NCBI GenBank assembly: GCA_019316985.1
Contig: CP079215.1
Coordinates: forward strand, 4,216,001 to 4,280,000
Origin: Paraniabella defluvii
GTDB lineage: Bacteria > Bacteroidota > Bacteroidia > Chitinophagales > Chitinophagaceae
Reading direction: 5' to 3'
Length of the DNA: 64,000 nucleotides
A program made the translations under genes and the position numbers. Shown here in pieces: positions 8,486-22,400 of this stretch; the first letter of the stretch is position 1; each line of letters starts with the position of its first letter. The notes beneath the pieces were generated by a model. That model did no database searches and was not told the DNA's origin. It saw only the letters and a list, made by a program, of their open reading frames with translations.

Positions 8486-10672
8486 CTAACGGATCTTTTC
8501 AATACTTAATACCACACTCGTTCTTTGTGCATTCACCACCGGGTTAAATCCTATGGTCATTAAAAATTCGCCACTGTAGGTTTTGGATTCGTCGATAGGA
8601 GTTTTGGTTCCGGGGTATAAACAAATTTCAGTAATCCTGTATTTTGCAGCGGGGTCAAGACCTTTAAGGCGAACAGGGTAGACGCTTCCGGAGCCATAGC
8701 GGTAATTAACCAGGTAATTGAAAACAATTCCCTGGACCTATCTTCATTGATATAGGCCATTGACGCAATGTCGCCTTCCGAAGGATTGGCTAAGCGGTAC
8801 TGTTTGCCCCACCAAACAATGTCTTTAAAAGAGTTGTACTGCTTTATTGCGTTCTGGCAATATTGAAGGTCTTTTTCACTTAGATGCTTTACCACGATGT
8901 CAAACCCCAATTTACCCATCATGGCTACATCGGTTCGGAATTTAATAGGCTGTTTGCCCCAGTCTGTTACATGGTTGGCGCTGGTAATAGCGGGGTAGAA
9001 ATAGGAGTATTCCCATTGCATAAATATACGTTCCAGCGGGTCGGTATTGTCGCTGGGCCAAAACTCCGTGAAGTATTCGAGGGCTCCATAATCTACGCGG
9101 CCGCCACCACCTGAACAAAGCATCATAGGAACTGTCGGATATTTGCTTCGTATTTTCTTCAATACTGCGTAAAGGCCATGCATATATTCTACATAAAAAT
9201 GAGATTGGTTTTTCAAATAGGCAGAATGGGCATTATAAATAACAGCATTACAGTCCCATTTAATATAGGCGAGCTCCCCGTTTTGTGTGAACAGGTCGTC
9301 TACCACTTTAAAAACAAAGTCCTGCACCTTAGGATTGCTCAGGTCCAAAACCAGCTGATTCCGGAAGTAATGCTCGGCACGCTGTGGCTGCTTTACCACC
9401 CAATCGGGATGCTGCTCATACAATTCGCTTTTAGGATTCACCATTTCCGGTTCAATCCAGATGCCGAATTTAACCTGGTTGTTGGCCGCTTCTTTTACCA
9501 ATGTGCCAATGCCATTGGGTAACTTTTTCGGTTAGGGGTCCAATCTCCCAATCCTGCCACATCTCCGTTCCTGGGATATTTACTGGCAAACCACCCGTCA
9601 TCTAACAAAAATAAATCAACACCAAGTTTTCTCGTATCTTTTATCAGCTCCTTTAACTTGTTTTCATCAAAATCAAAATAAGTGGCCTCCCAGTTATTCA
9701 ATAAAGTAAGCCTGTCCTTTTGCCGCCCAGCACTTTATAATTGAGCGCCCAATCCTGCAGCTTGCGGCTGGCGCTTCCCATACCTTTATGAGATAGTGTA
9801 TATAAGAATCCCGGGGTTACGAAATCCTCATTGGGCTTTAAGGTATATGTAGATGCATAGCTGTTGATGCCCGATATAATACGCAGGTTATTCTGGTAAT
9901 CCAGTTCCAGGTCGGTTTTGAAATTGCCGCTGTATTCCAGCGCGCCATACAGCACCGTGCCTTCATCTTCCATAGCGGGCTGATCGAGCGATACCATAAA
10001 TACAGAAGGCTGAAATAAATTAGCCCGGGTGCCCAGCTTACTGTCGATTGTTTTAATGCCGTGCGTGAGCCTCGATGTTTCACTTTGCATTTCTCTGGCC
10101 CAGTCGCCATGGTACTGGGTGAGCCAGAAGCTTTTTGCTTTGATATGCAGGTTAGCCGATGCATATTTATACAAAGTTACATCAGATTTTTCAGAGTGCC
10201 TGATAACAGCCCATTGTTCAATCACATCCTGTTTAAAATAAGATTTATAAAATAAGGTTACCTGGAAATTATATACCGGGTCTTTTAAAAGTACCGATAA
10301 TTGCTTAACCCCATTGCCCAGGTCTTTCTGTTCATGCTGTACATAACGCAGATCAAGCGAGTTATTGCCGTCGGCGTGCGTTACGGTAATAGCCGGTTCC
10401 AGCAAATTGCGGGAGCCGGAAGCTGTATATGCTGCATCAGCTACTTCAGTATAGTCGCTGGTTTGCTTATATGCCTGCGGAATCAATGCGTATTCATTAT
10501 CAACACCTAGCTTCTGCCCATAATATATCATCGATAAATTCTTTTGTTGGTCTACCTTTAATACCATCGCATTTTCTGCTGTTGTTACCGTGATGATCTG
10601 TTCCTGCGCAAATACCGGTATTGATACTGCATATATTACTAATGTCCATAAACCTTTCAACGCAAACCTCAT
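8486..10672 (-). CDS. GH36 alpha-galactosidase, exported, several frameshifts
   Basis: The start is taken at 10672 (MRFALKGLWTLVIYA...VFAQ), which gives a clean signal peptide; 14 upstream codons are open but not typical. After an N-terminal beta domain comes the GH36 barrel: FLLDDGWFASKYP, WTPNRKSYP, the nucleophile motif YIKWDCNAV, CSGGGGRVDYG and the acid/base motif WPSDNTDPLER. The C-terminal beta domain ends VVLSIEKIR. Breaks lie near 8565, 8640, 9500-9530 and 9700. Restored length is about 730 residues, normal for GH36. It releases alpha-galactose from oligosaccharides in the periplasm and is the last gene of the SusC operon. Confidence 0.93.
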
Positions 10673-10703
10673 GTTCTGTGTTTTTAATAATGTATTGAGA
10701 AAA

Positions 10704-13034
10704 TTATCTTGCAATAGTGGATGTATTAATGACCTTTCCGTTCACTTTTAATAGTACCCGTTGTTGAACAGGGGCGTAAAGCTTATAGCTGGTGATCTTA
10801 CCATTCATCCATTGCATATCAATAGTGATATTGCCCTGCGCTTTGATGCCTTTTACACTGCCCTGCTTTTCCCATATGGCTGGGATAGCAGGTAATAGTT
10901 CAATATAGCCATCATGGCTCTGTAACAGCATTTCCAGTATTCCTGCAGCGCCGCCAAAGTTGCCGTCGATCTGGAAGGAGGCCCGGCAGAAAGCAGGTTA
11001 GGATAAACACCACCGCCGGCCCCATAGTTAATATCTGTTTTTAAAGTAGGACGCAATACTTCTTTCAAAAGTTTAAAGGCTCTTTCTCCATCATGCAGGC
11101 GTGCCCAAAACAGTTGTTTGTGCGTGATGGCCCAGCTTGGCCCGTCGTCGCCTCTTACCTCCAGTGTTTTTTTGCGGCCTCCATTAACTGAGGCGTTTTG
11201 CTGGTTGTTATAGAAGAGCCCGGATACAAACCCCATAAGTGGGAGATATGCCTGTGTTGCGGGTCTGTTTCTTTATATTCTTCCAGCCATTCCATTATTC
11301 TTCCATCACTGGCAATACGGCCGGGTGGCGGAAGCTGCTTCAGTTTTTCGGTGAGCTCAGCCCTGAAATCGGCGTCTACATTCAAAACTTCTGCTGCTTC
11401 GATAACATTATTGAAAAGTTCCTGGTGATCTGGTTATCGATAGTAGGACCCATACAAACATTTACATGCTTGCCATTCAGGAAAAAGGAGTTTTCGGGCG
11501 ATACAGAGGGGCTGTTACCAGCCATTGGGTTTTAGGATCTGTAACAAGGGCATCTTTGTAAAACAACGCCGAGCCTTTTAAAACCGGATAGATGTCTTTT
11601 AAATACTTTTTGTCTTTGGTATAGGCATAATGGGCCCAAAGGTTTTCGCATAGCCAGCCCGACCCGGAATTGGCAATACCCCAGGAGGCGCTTTCGCCGG
11701 GTTCGGTAAAGCCCCATACATTCGTAATTACGTGAGCAATCCACCCGTTAGCATTATAATAAGCTTTGGCAGTGCGTTCGCCGTTTTTAACGAGGCCTTT
11801 TACCAGTTCCGCAAGAGGAAGATTGAGCTCAGATAGATTAGCCGCTTCCAAATGCCAGTGATTCATTTCTACATTAATATCCAGGTGATAATCACCATTC
11901 CAGGGCGTGTTGACCTGGTTGGCCCAAAGCCCCTGCAGGTTGGGTGGCAACAAGCCTACGCGCGTGCTGCTGATGCTGAGATAACGCCCGTATTGCAGGA
12001 ACAAGGCAGGCAGCGCGTTGTCGTTCTGCGGATTCTTATAAAAAGATCCAGGCGTTTGTCTGTAGATAAAGAGCTGTTTTCACCAGTGCCCAGGTTTACA
12101 TGGAAACGGTTAAACAATTTTGGAAATTCCGCGTATGGATAGTTTTTTCCGACAGGTAATTTTTGCTCATAGCAGCCTGTAGTAACTGCAGGGTTTTGTT
12201 TTCAAAACCAGGGTTTTTGAAATCGGTACCCATGGATACATAAATATAAGCGGTAGTAGCGTTGTCTACTGAAATTTCTTTGTCGGTGGTACTTACCAAT
12301 CCACCACCTTGTAACTTCACCGATGCCAATGCCATATACTGCATGCCTTTTCCGTCCGTTCCGTTATCAAGCTGCCCGTATATACCAATCGTTTTGTCTT
12401 TTACTTTTACTTTAAAACGCTCAGGCCTCGATAAGCTAAAAGAGAAATTTAATGCCCCGGGTTTACTGCTGGTAAGCTTTATGATACCCGCATCGGTTCC
12501 AAAGCTGGTAAAGTATTCCCGTGTATAAGTTACACCATCTACGGTGAATCGGGTAGTGGCTAAGGCCTCATCTAATTGTAAGGAGCGATAATAGTTGGTT
12601 GGGGATTTGTCAGGTTGATTGTAACGATAGCTGATCTCCAGGTTACCTAACACCTGGAAGCAACCCCATTGTTTGCCACCTGATCCGGGACCTTTACAAA
12701 TAAAGTGTTTGTTGATCAGATCTTGTGCATCGTCGTTTTTACCAGCCGCCAGCATTTTCCTGATCTCCGGCAGGTATTTATTGGCTTCATAGTTATTAGC
12801 GTCCTGTTCCGAACCCGACCATAACGTGATATCATTCAATACAATGTTTTCTTTACTAACACCACCATCGGGCATCATGCCTAACCGGCCATTACCCAGC
12901 GGAAGGGTTTCTTCCCATACAGCTGCCGGCTTATCGTACGATAGCTTCAGGTTGTTATGGCTTTGTGCCAGGCTATTATTGATAGTAATAAAAAATGCTG
13001 CGATGGAAACGCCGATTCTTTTTATACGGTTCAT
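10704..13034 (-). CDS. GH95 alpha-L-fucosidase (or galactosidase), exported, frameshifted
   Basis: A signal peptide ([15 protein letters not shown]...LAQ) precedes the GH95 N-terminal domain ([31 protein letters not shown]). The (alpha/alpha)6 domain follows, with the active-site segment [20 protein letters not shown] and the catalytic-region motif [20 protein letters not shown]. The C-terminal sandwich includes [12 protein letters not shown]. The total of about 777 residues is usual for GH95. Breaks are near 12100, 12000, 11480, 11230, 11155 and 10950. GH95 enzymes remove alpha-1,2-L-fucose, and a few remove L-galactose, from side chains. It lies between the esterase and GH36 genes. Confidence 0.92.
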
Positions 13035-13062
13035 TAATCTACTGTTTGGGATATTTAGGGTA

Positions 13063-15004
13063 CTAGAATATTTTCCTGGCGGCTGTAGTTAGTGGCCAGT
13101 TATCTGTTCGGAAAGGGGAGGCCGGAAGATTTTCTTTGTTGTATAAACTGGCTTCAGGATTGTCAGCCCACGCATAACGCACGGCTACAGGACGTTTTAT
13201 TAAGGGGCTGCTTACGATTACCTGATTGCCGGTTATTTTTGCATCTGCCCAAACAAACTGCTGATCGGCTCCCGCGATAGCGAACCCGGTTAACTGGTTA
13301 TTCTTTGCAATGAGGCCGCTGCCGGTGTTAGTAAAGCTGAGGATGATCTTGTTGCCTGCTGTTTTTGAAGATGCTAGTACAGGTCCTGATGCAACAATAT
13401 TTTTTCCATACGCGATCTTTTCCGCGGCTAATGCAAGTCTTAACCCTACATCCTGTTTGTTACGGGGATGTATATCATTGGCTTCCCCTATATCTATGGC
13501 TACGGCTTCGCCGGTATTAGGTGTAGAAAGCGTAAGATGTTGTGCATTCCTCAGCTCTGCCCAGGCGCTTGATACGGGTTCTTTTTTTTCTTTCGAGGTA
13601 ATTGGCCAGCTGTACCCATATAAAGGGAAATGATATCCCCATGCTTTTCGCCAATCGGCTATCATCGCCGGGAATAGTTGCTGGTAGCGGGTGGCTTCAT
13701 CTACATTGGCCTCTCCCTGGTACCAGATAGCCCCTTTTATTTTAACATCGGTAAGCGGATGAATCATGGCATTGAACAATTGCGAAGGAAAAGCATTCGG
13801 ACCTGTTTCTATTAAATGGTATGCTTTGGAAATAACGGAAGGCTTGTAATACCAGTCTCCTGCAAGAGGGATCTTTTTGTTGCCTATGCTTATAAAAATA
13901 TCTTCCCGGTTGCCGAACATACCGCCCTGCGCGCCTCCGTCTGTCATTTTGATGACGATGGTGTTTTTACCTTTTTTAATACCGATGTACCGATGGGGTA
14001 AACGCGGCTTTTATTCCATATGTTATCATGACCTGCCAGCATGCCGTTAATATAAGTAGAGTCGGCATCGTCAATAGCGCCCAGGTGTAATACAGCAGTT
14101 GGGTCTCCAGGCAGATTTTCCAGCTCAAAGCTTTTCTTAAACCAGATAATGCCATCGGTGTTGCCAATCTCTGAAGATTCCCATGAAGACGGCATCTGTA
14201 TTTTATTCCAGCCTTCAGTGTTGTCGTTCCGATACCAGGCTTCTCTGCTGCCCGGATCTGCAGCCAACGCCTGGTTATAAGCTTTTCTGTTTTCTTCCTG
14301 CTCCGCAAAGGTTTGCTTCATCTGAACCGGATCGAGATGGTTGTAGCCATCAAAGGCGGATATAGTGGGCCAGCTAGTCCAGGCCTGTATATTGGTGCCT
14401 CCCCAGTTGGTACTGATCAGCCCGACAGGGATCCTTGTATCCCGGTTTATTTTTCTGCCAAAGAAATAAGCAACTGCTGAAAAAGACGGGATGTTTTTTG
14501 AATGGCATTCCAGCCATTGCCCGCCTGCCAGATCGCTTTCAGGCACAAAGCTCGTGGCTTTTTCTACAGTAAATAATCGTATGTTGGGATAATTAGCCGC
14601 GGCAATTTCCTGTTCAGCGTTATTGACCTTCGACCATCCAGATACCGGCATTTCCATATTCGACTGCCCGCTGCAGATCCATACATCTCCTATCAGCACA
14701 TTATGTAATACCTTCCTGTCATTGGCTGAGGTAATGATAAGGTCAAAAGGCCCGCCCCATTTCATCGGCTTTAAAGTAATCCTCCATTCCCTTTTTGATT
14801 GGATGCGGCAGAAGATCGTTGCCCGTTGATTACCACTTTTACTGTTTCGTTGGAGCCGGCAGTACCCCATATGGTTAAGGGCTGTTCGCGTTGTAAAACC
14901 ATATGATCGGCAAAGATCCGCGGTAGCGTAATGCGGCCTGATGCACTGATTGTAAAAAACAAGCCAGCTGCTGCTATTAATATATGTTGTTTGAAAAGAC
15001 TCAT
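13063..15004 (-). CDS. Sialate O-acetylesterase-type SGNH esterase, exported, frameshifted
   Basis: After a signal peptide (MSLFKQHILIAAAGLFF) come LPRIFADHMVLQREQP, the nucleophile block DVWICSGQSNMEMPV (Ser in GQSNM), STNWGGTNIQAW, and GAIWYQGEANVDEATRY. The Asp/His block DIHPRNKQDVGLRLA follows. Insertion of a galactose-binding-like domain (WFKKSFELENLPGDP) is typical. Breaks at about 14800 and 13950 split it; restored length is about 647 residues. In plant-polysaccharide loci such esterases remove acetyl groups from hemicellulose or pectin side chains, so the name sialate is by family only. 28 bases separate it from GH95. Confidence 0.9.
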
Positions 15005-15060
15005 TGCAACAAGGTAATGTTTTCTTTTTATTAGATGGTTACAAACTACCCGGTACTTAT

Positions 15061-16277
15061 CTACTCTCTGTTCCAGAATGTGACCTGCGTGATATTGCTG
15101 TATTTGCTGTCCCCGCTGGCTACTTTTTTAATAAGTATCCGTATATAGCGAACGGGTGGCGGATTGCTGATTAAAGTGGATTTAAGAGGAGCTTTCCGTC
15201 GTCTGCCCGGTTAACTGATTGCAATAATGTCCAGCCATTAGCCACCATCTGGGTTTTCCAGTTAGGACTATTGCCTTCGAGGTTTGGAACAGTTAAGGTG
15301 TTGGAACCCCATATCTCGTATTCGATGGGGTTGTGACAACAATCTCTGCCAATCATTTCCATATGGGATAATGAATTATAGGTAGCGCCCATATCAAAGC
15401 TAATAGGGTAAGGCAGCGTTTTAGCATCATTGCTGTGGAAACAATCCTGCCAGCCCTGTGGCGCAGTGGCGCCGTCAAACAATTGCCATAAAGAAGTCCA
15501 GTAGCTGTCATCCCAGGGACGACCATCCCCATAAAGCGATAAGGGAACAAATTTGTTTTTAGGGCACATAACATACCTGTAAATAGCAGGAAAATTTTCT
15601 GCCGCGTTGGTGGTAAATATATCTGCCGCAGTACTTTCTGGCTTATAGGAAGACCGGAATGTAATAGAGGTGCCAGGTTTGTAATTAGTTAATTTGATTT
15701 CGCTCGCCTCAGGCAATAATGTTTTCTGCTCAGGAGTACCGGAACTATTGATATAACTGATTGTTGTAGCAACGTTACTGGAATCGGCTTTTGCAAAATA
15801 TAAGGTCAGGATGCCATCATCACCATAAAGGTATGGGTTCGCTGAATTGACGTTCCTGTTCAGCAGCGTAGATGCATATACAGTTCCATAAACCCTTACA
15901 TTGTTGATCTCGCGGCTGATAGACCGGTTGCCCTTATCATCGTAAGATCGAACGGCAAATGAGTATACATATTCACTTAAATTAGGAACTGTTACTTTAA
16001 TCGTATCCTCCGGTTGATGTGATGTGGCGGGCACCACTATAGAGTCCTGCCCATTATTCCAGCTAACTACATATTTTACGACGCTTGGATCAGGGCTTGG
16101 GTTCCAGGTTAGTATGGTTCTGAGGTTGCCCGCCCGGTAAGAAAGATTCTTCACCAGGCCCGGGTAAACCGATTCTTTTCCACCAAAATATTTCAGATAA
16201 TCGTTGTCATACCTCTTGCAACCTATAATACAGAGAAAGGCAAGAAGGCAACCGATTATGCTATGGTTATATTTCAT
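15061..16277 (-). CDS. DUF4998-type surface lipoprotein with discoidin-like C-terminus
   Basis: A lipoprotein signal peptide with the lipobox IIGC (Cys about residue 20) is followed by a segment of the DUF4998 type (YPGLVKNLSYRAGNLRTILTW) and a fibronectin-like segment. The C-terminal half resembles an F5/8 (discoidin) fold (SFDMGATYNSLSHMEMIGR, YEIWGSNT, PPPVRYIRILIKKVASGDSK). One break near 15175 hides the last 37 residues; the restored stop is at 15061. It is probably a cell-surface glycan-binding protein working with SusD. The DUF naming is from memory of family signatures. Confidence 0.72.
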
Positions 16278-16298
16278 TTCAATATGTTTAATGATTTA

Positions 16299-17511
16299 TT
16301 ATTGTGGACTGCCATATAGAGTGATCTCCATGGCATTGGTGTATTGTACGCCTCCCCAGGTCTGATTAACCACAAACCGGATAAACCGCGTGGAGATCGC
16401 ATCAATAGGTACATTAAAGTCAACTCCGTCAGCCATGAACTGCATGTCCTGGCTATTCGCCTGATTGGGTGGTAAACCCGAAGGTGGATTAGGATAGGTA
16501 AATGTACCCATGCTGGTCCAGTCTCCATGTGTTTCTCCCAGTACGGCTGAGTTGGGTAAAGCTATGTCTGCAGGATTGGTTTTTTGGACCCCACAGTGTA
16601 AATACTTTCGGATTCTGATAGCCGAAGCCTGCACTCAAGCGCGAGTAGAGGCGGAAGCGGCTTAATTTGGCATTCATCCCAAGCCCCATGTAGCCTGTGT
16701 TACGGGGCGGTTAGCGTATGCCATCCCGGGTCGGTGATTTTACCGTCGAAAAAGTAACGCAGCTCCCAGCCATATCCGATCGGAGCGTCGCTGGGCAGCT
16801 TATATTCATAATACTTGGTATAATCCAATGCTGTTTCAAATAACGGTGTAAGTGTTTTGAATAACGTGTCTGATTTGTTTCCGAACTGGTCGGTTGTGTA
16901 AATGCCGAACCGGGTTGACGTAGCGCCAAAGCCTCTCACGGAAAAGTTGATGGTTTGCGTGGAAACGTTAACCGGGTCTTTTTCTTCATACTTGTTGGTA
17001 GCTGGGTTAAAGTAAACTACATGCATAGATAATGGTGCGCGGTAGGTATTGATACCTGAGATGTTAACTCCGCCAAAATCGGGGCTTAGCTGAAGCTGGC
17101 TGTTCACTAACTGGAACTTAGGTGTTAAGGGATTTACTTTTACTTTAACAGGCTCCGATTTTACTTCCGCCCTGCTTACCACGTATAGCGTTACTTCATA
17201 TTCTTTACTTTCGGCAAAGCCGTCAACGCGAAGCGTGTCGGTATAATAGCTGGCTTTTGTTTGCCTCGGTTTTACCGTCTGCTATATTGTATTCTCCCAA
17301 TACATATAGCAGGTTGGGGAGTTGGGTAGCGTATAAATAATATTGGCTCCCCGTTAAAATTTTCTACTCTTACGTTAGATACAGCTGCGGGTTGGCTTTT
17401 GTCGGTGGATACAGGATCATTGCTGGAAGCACTTTTCTGGCAGGCTGCTAAATTGAGTAGCAGCATCGCTACTAACCAGGCGGATAGATGATTTGTAAAT
17501 TTCAGGATCAT
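16299..17511 (-). CDS. DUF4959/DUF5126/DUF5000-type surface lipoprotein, frameshifted
   Basis: A lipobox (LNLAAC) near residue 24 precedes an Fn3-like N-terminal domain (AVSNVRVENFNGG, YYTDTLRVDGFAESKEYEV). A middle domain follows (PDFGGVNISGINTYRAPLS), then a discoidin-like C-terminus (PSDAPIGYGWELRYFFDGK, ISTRFIRFVVNQTWGG). The three-part layout is that of the DUF5000 lipoproteins encoded right after SusD in Bacteroidota. Breaks near 17290, 16700 and 16630 split it; restored length is about 404 residues. It probably binds glycan at the outer surface; the 21-base gap to SusD supports cotranscription. Confidence 0.75.
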
Positions 17512-17532
17512 AGCAATGTGTTTGAGCAGTTA

Positions 17533-19453
17533 TTACCAATAGGGGTTCTGTGTTAAATTATTGTTCACAATCAGGGCGTCTGTTTTAATAGGCCACAGGT
17601 AGTTTTTCTGACCAAATACAGGGATTAACACGGTTCGCGGCTGGTAGTAGTTTGCCGGCGATTCTTCGTAAACATTCCATCCCTGTAAAGGCCTGCTTAA
17701 TACATCCTGCAGCTCTTTCCATCTCCTCAGGTCCCATCCGCTTTGAGCTTCAAAACATAACTCTATCCGTCTTTCCTGGTGAATGATCTGTCGTAAGCCT
17801 TCTTTGGATTGGGGTTTTGCCGGATTACGGGAATTGTTTTGCCAGGAAGCAACTACACCCGGCAGTCCCGCCCGTGCCCGTACAGAATCTATATAAGCAT
17901 AAGCAGTAGCCGACGGCCCGCTCACCTCGTTCAATGTTTCAGCATAAAGCAGGTAAAGAGAGGCAAGGCGTATAACCGGCATCCGGTAATTTTCGGCTTG
18001 GAAACTTTCGTCATATACTGTAAGGTAGTTGGCCAGCTTTTTAGGCCAGTACCCGGTGAGGTTGGTAGAGCCCACGCTTTTGGGACCTGCCAGGGCAGTG
18101 GGGCCTCTTCCCTGCACAAACCGGGGATTAGAGCCGTCCACCACACCGTTGCCAAACCAGATGCCGCCGTCAAATCCCAGGTTGGCGTAATACCGCGGTT
18201 CCCGGTTAAAGTTCATCTTAGCCGTTTCGTAGCCTAATTTTATATAATTTTTATTGGCATCATCACCCGCCTGTGTTGTATACCTGTTCGCATAATCGAA
18301 CGACAGGTCTTCGTTAATCGGAACTCCGTTTTTCGTATAAAACAGGTCGGTAGTAGCTATAGGTACAGAAAAGCTGGACGGGTTTGAATTGGCACTGGAA
18401 ACGGATTTGTCGGTCATGCGTGGAACGGTATAATTCTGGTAGTTAAACCCATAATTCATAGCCCATATAGATTCCAGGTTATTCTCCCATTTTTCGGTAA
18501 CCGCTGTTTGTAAAGTAAGCACCTGCCTGAGCTGGTCGTTGAGATTAGTAATGTTTCCTACCGGTAAAAAAGTGTGTAGTTTAATACCTACACTACGCGC
18601 TTCATCAATAGCCGCTTTACAGGCGTCAGCAGCTTTCTGCCACCTGGCGGCATCAAATGCCTGTGGGAAAAGGTTCCGGCCGTCTTTATCTTTAAAGTTA
18701 ATATAATCCGGATTGCCGTTAAAAAGAGGGCTTGCCTGGGTAGCCAGTATTTCAGCTTTGAAGGATAGCGCGATTACCTTGGTTATCCGGCCCAGCTCCT
18801 GCACGCTGTTTTGAATTGTGGGAGGCAGATCAGGAATTGCCTCGTTCAAAAGAGAGAGCACATAATCAAAAGATTCATCTAGCGTAGCTCTTTTAATCTT
18901 AGCATCTTCGGCAGAAGTACTGATCGGCAGGTTTTGCCTGATCAGAGGAATAGGGCCGTACATGCGTAATAATATGTAATGATAATAAGCTTTAAGAAAC
19001 CTGGTTTCAGCCAGCCACCTGTTTTTGTAGGCTCGTCCAGGTCAATAGGTCTGTTGATGTTTTCAAGCATAATGTTGCACCTTCTTATGGCCTGGAATAT
19101 AGCCTCCGCGCCACCTTCACCATCCCAGTAGTTGATTAAGGGATTTGAGGGGTCTGTATTCCTTTAATAAGGCTGAAGCCAGCTTCATTCAGGGCTCCAA
19201 AGCCGTTGGGATCGGTAGGGTAGATGACCTCGGCAGCGAGGGTAAACCCTGGGTTTACTATTACATTGTATTGTCGTTGCATGGTAGAGTAGCAGGTAAA
19301 AAGGTAATTCTCTGCTTCATTTTTATTTCTGAAAGCATAGTCGAGCGTTCCCACATTATCTGGTACTATATCCAGGTATTTTTTACAGGACGAGTAACCG
19401 GTAACCAGCAATACCAACAGCAACCACACAGGTATATATTTTGCGAATCTCAT
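17533..19453 (-). CDS. susD: SusD/RagB-family glycan-binding lipoprotein (locus 1), frameshifted
   Basis: The lipobox GYSSC lies near residue 23 (MRFAKYIPVWLLLVLL). The mature N-terminus is KKYLDIVPDN, followed by the SusD TPR region (ENYLFTCYSTMQRQ) and C-terminal segments typical of the family (RLASLYLLYAETLNEV, IDSVRARAGLPGVV, RRIELCFEAQSGWDLRRW, LTQNPYW). Two breaks near 19140 and 18960 split it; restored length is about 640 residues. It caps the adjacent SusC barrel and delivers oligosaccharide. It starts two bases after the SusC stop. Confidence 0.95.
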
Positions 19454-19455
19454 GA

Positions 19456-22400
19456 TTATAAATTTAAATTGATTCCTATGTTATAAACTTTTTGTATAGG
19501 ATAGGCAAAACCGTTTCCTCCCTGTTCCGGGTCCCATGTTTTAAAAGGCGACCAGGTAGCCAGGTTAAGACCATTTAAGTAAATACGTGCATTAGACAGC
19601 CATGCAGCGTTGATAAAGTTTTTGGGAAGCGTGTATCCCAATTCTACCGACTTAAGTCTTAAAAAGGCACCGTTTCTTAACCACCAGGTGCTATTTTGAA
19701 GATTGTTTTCTATCAGGTTTTTGCTTACTCCCAACCTGGGATAGGTAGCATAAATATTCTGGTTGGCTTCTGTCCAGTGGTCGTCAGCAAATTCTTTCAG
19801 TACCTGCGTGTTGCCGTAAATATAGGGGTCGGGACTTTGGATGAATGGGCTAACGCGGTTCGCATCTACAAAGAAAGATACCCTTGCCTGGCCCTGGAAA
19901 AACGCAGAGAGATCGAATCCCTTATATCCGCCCGATAAGCCAAACCCATATACAATTTCAGGAACGGTTGGGTAGCCGATAAAAGTTTGGTCGAGATAGT
20001 CAATACGTCCATCCTGGTTAAGGTCTTTATATTTAATATCGCCACCCTGGGGAAGGCGCCCATTGCTGCTAAAACTTTGAATAGGCGCATTGGCAGCTTC
20101 AATGTCATCAACAAAAAGCCTTTCGGCCAGGTAGCCCCAATAACGGTTAATAGGTTGGCCGATGGAATATCTCCAGGGCTCATTGTAGCTGGGCTCCTCT
20201 TTTTTACATATTCGTTGGTAGAATAAGTAAAGTTAGCCCTCGACTGCAGCCATAGCCCGCTTGTAAATGATTGTTTGTAGTCAAGGGATAAATCCACCCC
20301 GCGCGATTTAACTTCCCCAGGTTGGCACTGATGGGGCTTCAAGTCCCATAGTAGTTGGTACATTGGCTCTTTGTTGCAATATATTATAACGATAGTTTGT
20401 ATAATATTCAGCTATAAAGTTGAAGTTCTTCAATAACGTAAACTCGGCAGCCAGGTTTGTCTGTCGGGATGTTTCCCAGGTTACATCAAGATTTTCGTAG
20501 TTCCTGATAACTACTCCTTTACGTTCATACCCGTTATTCGTACCAAACTGTGCATAATTGTTTCCATTATTAAGCAGCACGTCGGAAACATAAAAAAACG
20601 TTGCGAGCCAATAGCGTCGTTACCTACCAGGCCATGGCTGGCTCTAAGTTTTAATTTGGAGATTACGTCAGATATGCCGCCTTTCCAAAAGCCTTCGTTA
20701 GATACCACCCAGGACGCACCGATCGTTGGAAAAAACCATAGCGGTGGTTGGCCGAAAAACGCTCTGATCCGTTGTAGCCAAAATTGCCTTCAATAAAATA
20801 CCTGCGACGGAAGGAATAGGTTAACCTGCCGGCCAGCCCCAGGTTTCGGTAGGGGAGCGCCTCCTGTAAAAACTCTTTATTAGAGTACAAGGTTTGCTGG
20901 CGGGTAGCTATAACCGTACTGCTGATCGTGTGCTCTTCGAAATTCCTGTTATATTCCAATGCCCCTGTAAATAAACAAAGGTGCTGATGTCGGTGTTGCC
21001 GCGGGAATAAGTGAGATATTCGGTAGCCACATTGTTGCCTGTTGGTTGCGGATTAAGCCATACCAAAGAATACTCGTTGGTATTTTTGTTATAAGTACCA
21101 ATATTATAATAAAAAGGAGAGTAGGCATTCTGCGAAGCAAAAATGAATAACGATTAGTATTGAAGATGCCTCTGAATTTCAAACCCTTCGTAATAAAATC
21201 AAAATTCTGGTTTACTTCGAATTGTGCAGACATCCTTGATTCCGAAGAGTTTTTGTGTCCTCTTAAAAGCGCAGCATACGGATTGTTGTATTGGATGCTG
21301 TTGCTGGATAAGCCGGCACTGCCTATACCAACGTTCCCGAATAATATATGCTGTGTATTGGCATTGGCTGCATCCGGTTCGTAGTAGGCCGGAAATAATA
21401 CCGGACTTGTATGCATGGCTATATTGTAAAGATCCGAGGCAAAAGAACCGTCAGTGGTGATCGGGCCATTGTACTCACTGAAATTTCCTGATAAGCGTAC
21501 GATTAACTCGGTAGAATTTGTAAGGTTGATATTGACGTTGGACCTCAGCTGGTAGTTTTGAAATTTCACATTATTGTCGTTGTTATTCCGGATATCTTTT
21601 TTAGCACGCCATTGTCGATATTATAAGATCCCGCCACGTAGTACTTGGCTACTTTACCGCCGCCATTTATGCTTAGGTTATTACGCTGGGTTGTTGCTCT
21701 CTTTTTGAAAAGCATATCCAGCCAGTCAACGGCCGGGTACACGTAAGGGTTACTGCCCGGCACCCCGTTGATCGCATCAACTGTATTCTGGATTTTGGCA
21801 GGAGAAAAGGGAACTACCGAGCTGGGGTCCCTGGTAATGGTAGCTTCATTAAAGAGATTCATATACTGGATAGGATCAACCAATTGCAGGGTCTGTGTTG
21901 ACTGAGAAGAGGAGTACTCAGATCTGAAATTTATTTTAGCCTTCCCCTCGCGCCCTTCTTTGGTACTCACGAGTATTACACCGTTGGCGCCACGGGCTCC
22001 GTATAACGCTGTTGCACTGGCATCTTTCAGAATCGAGAAAGAAGCAATATCATCTACCTGCAAGCGCGCCAGGTCATTGGCTGTAAGCTCTACGTTGTCG
22101 ATGAGGATTAGGGGTCCTGCTTGTATCCAAACGTCGTAACGCCGCGTATAAAGAAGTTCGCGTTATCCTGGCCCGGTTGACCGCTTCGCTGGTAGGCGAT
22201 CATGCCGGCTATCTGGCCGGCCATAGCGGTTGTTAGGTTGCTGGCCGGGATTTTAAGCTCTTCGGGCTGAATGCTGGTAACAGAACCTACCACGGCCTCC
22301 TTTCGTTCTTTACGTCCAAATGCGGTAACTATCACTTCATCGCCTGCCTGGAATACGGCCTGGGTCATAACAATATCTACATTCCTGGTTGTTTCGGAAA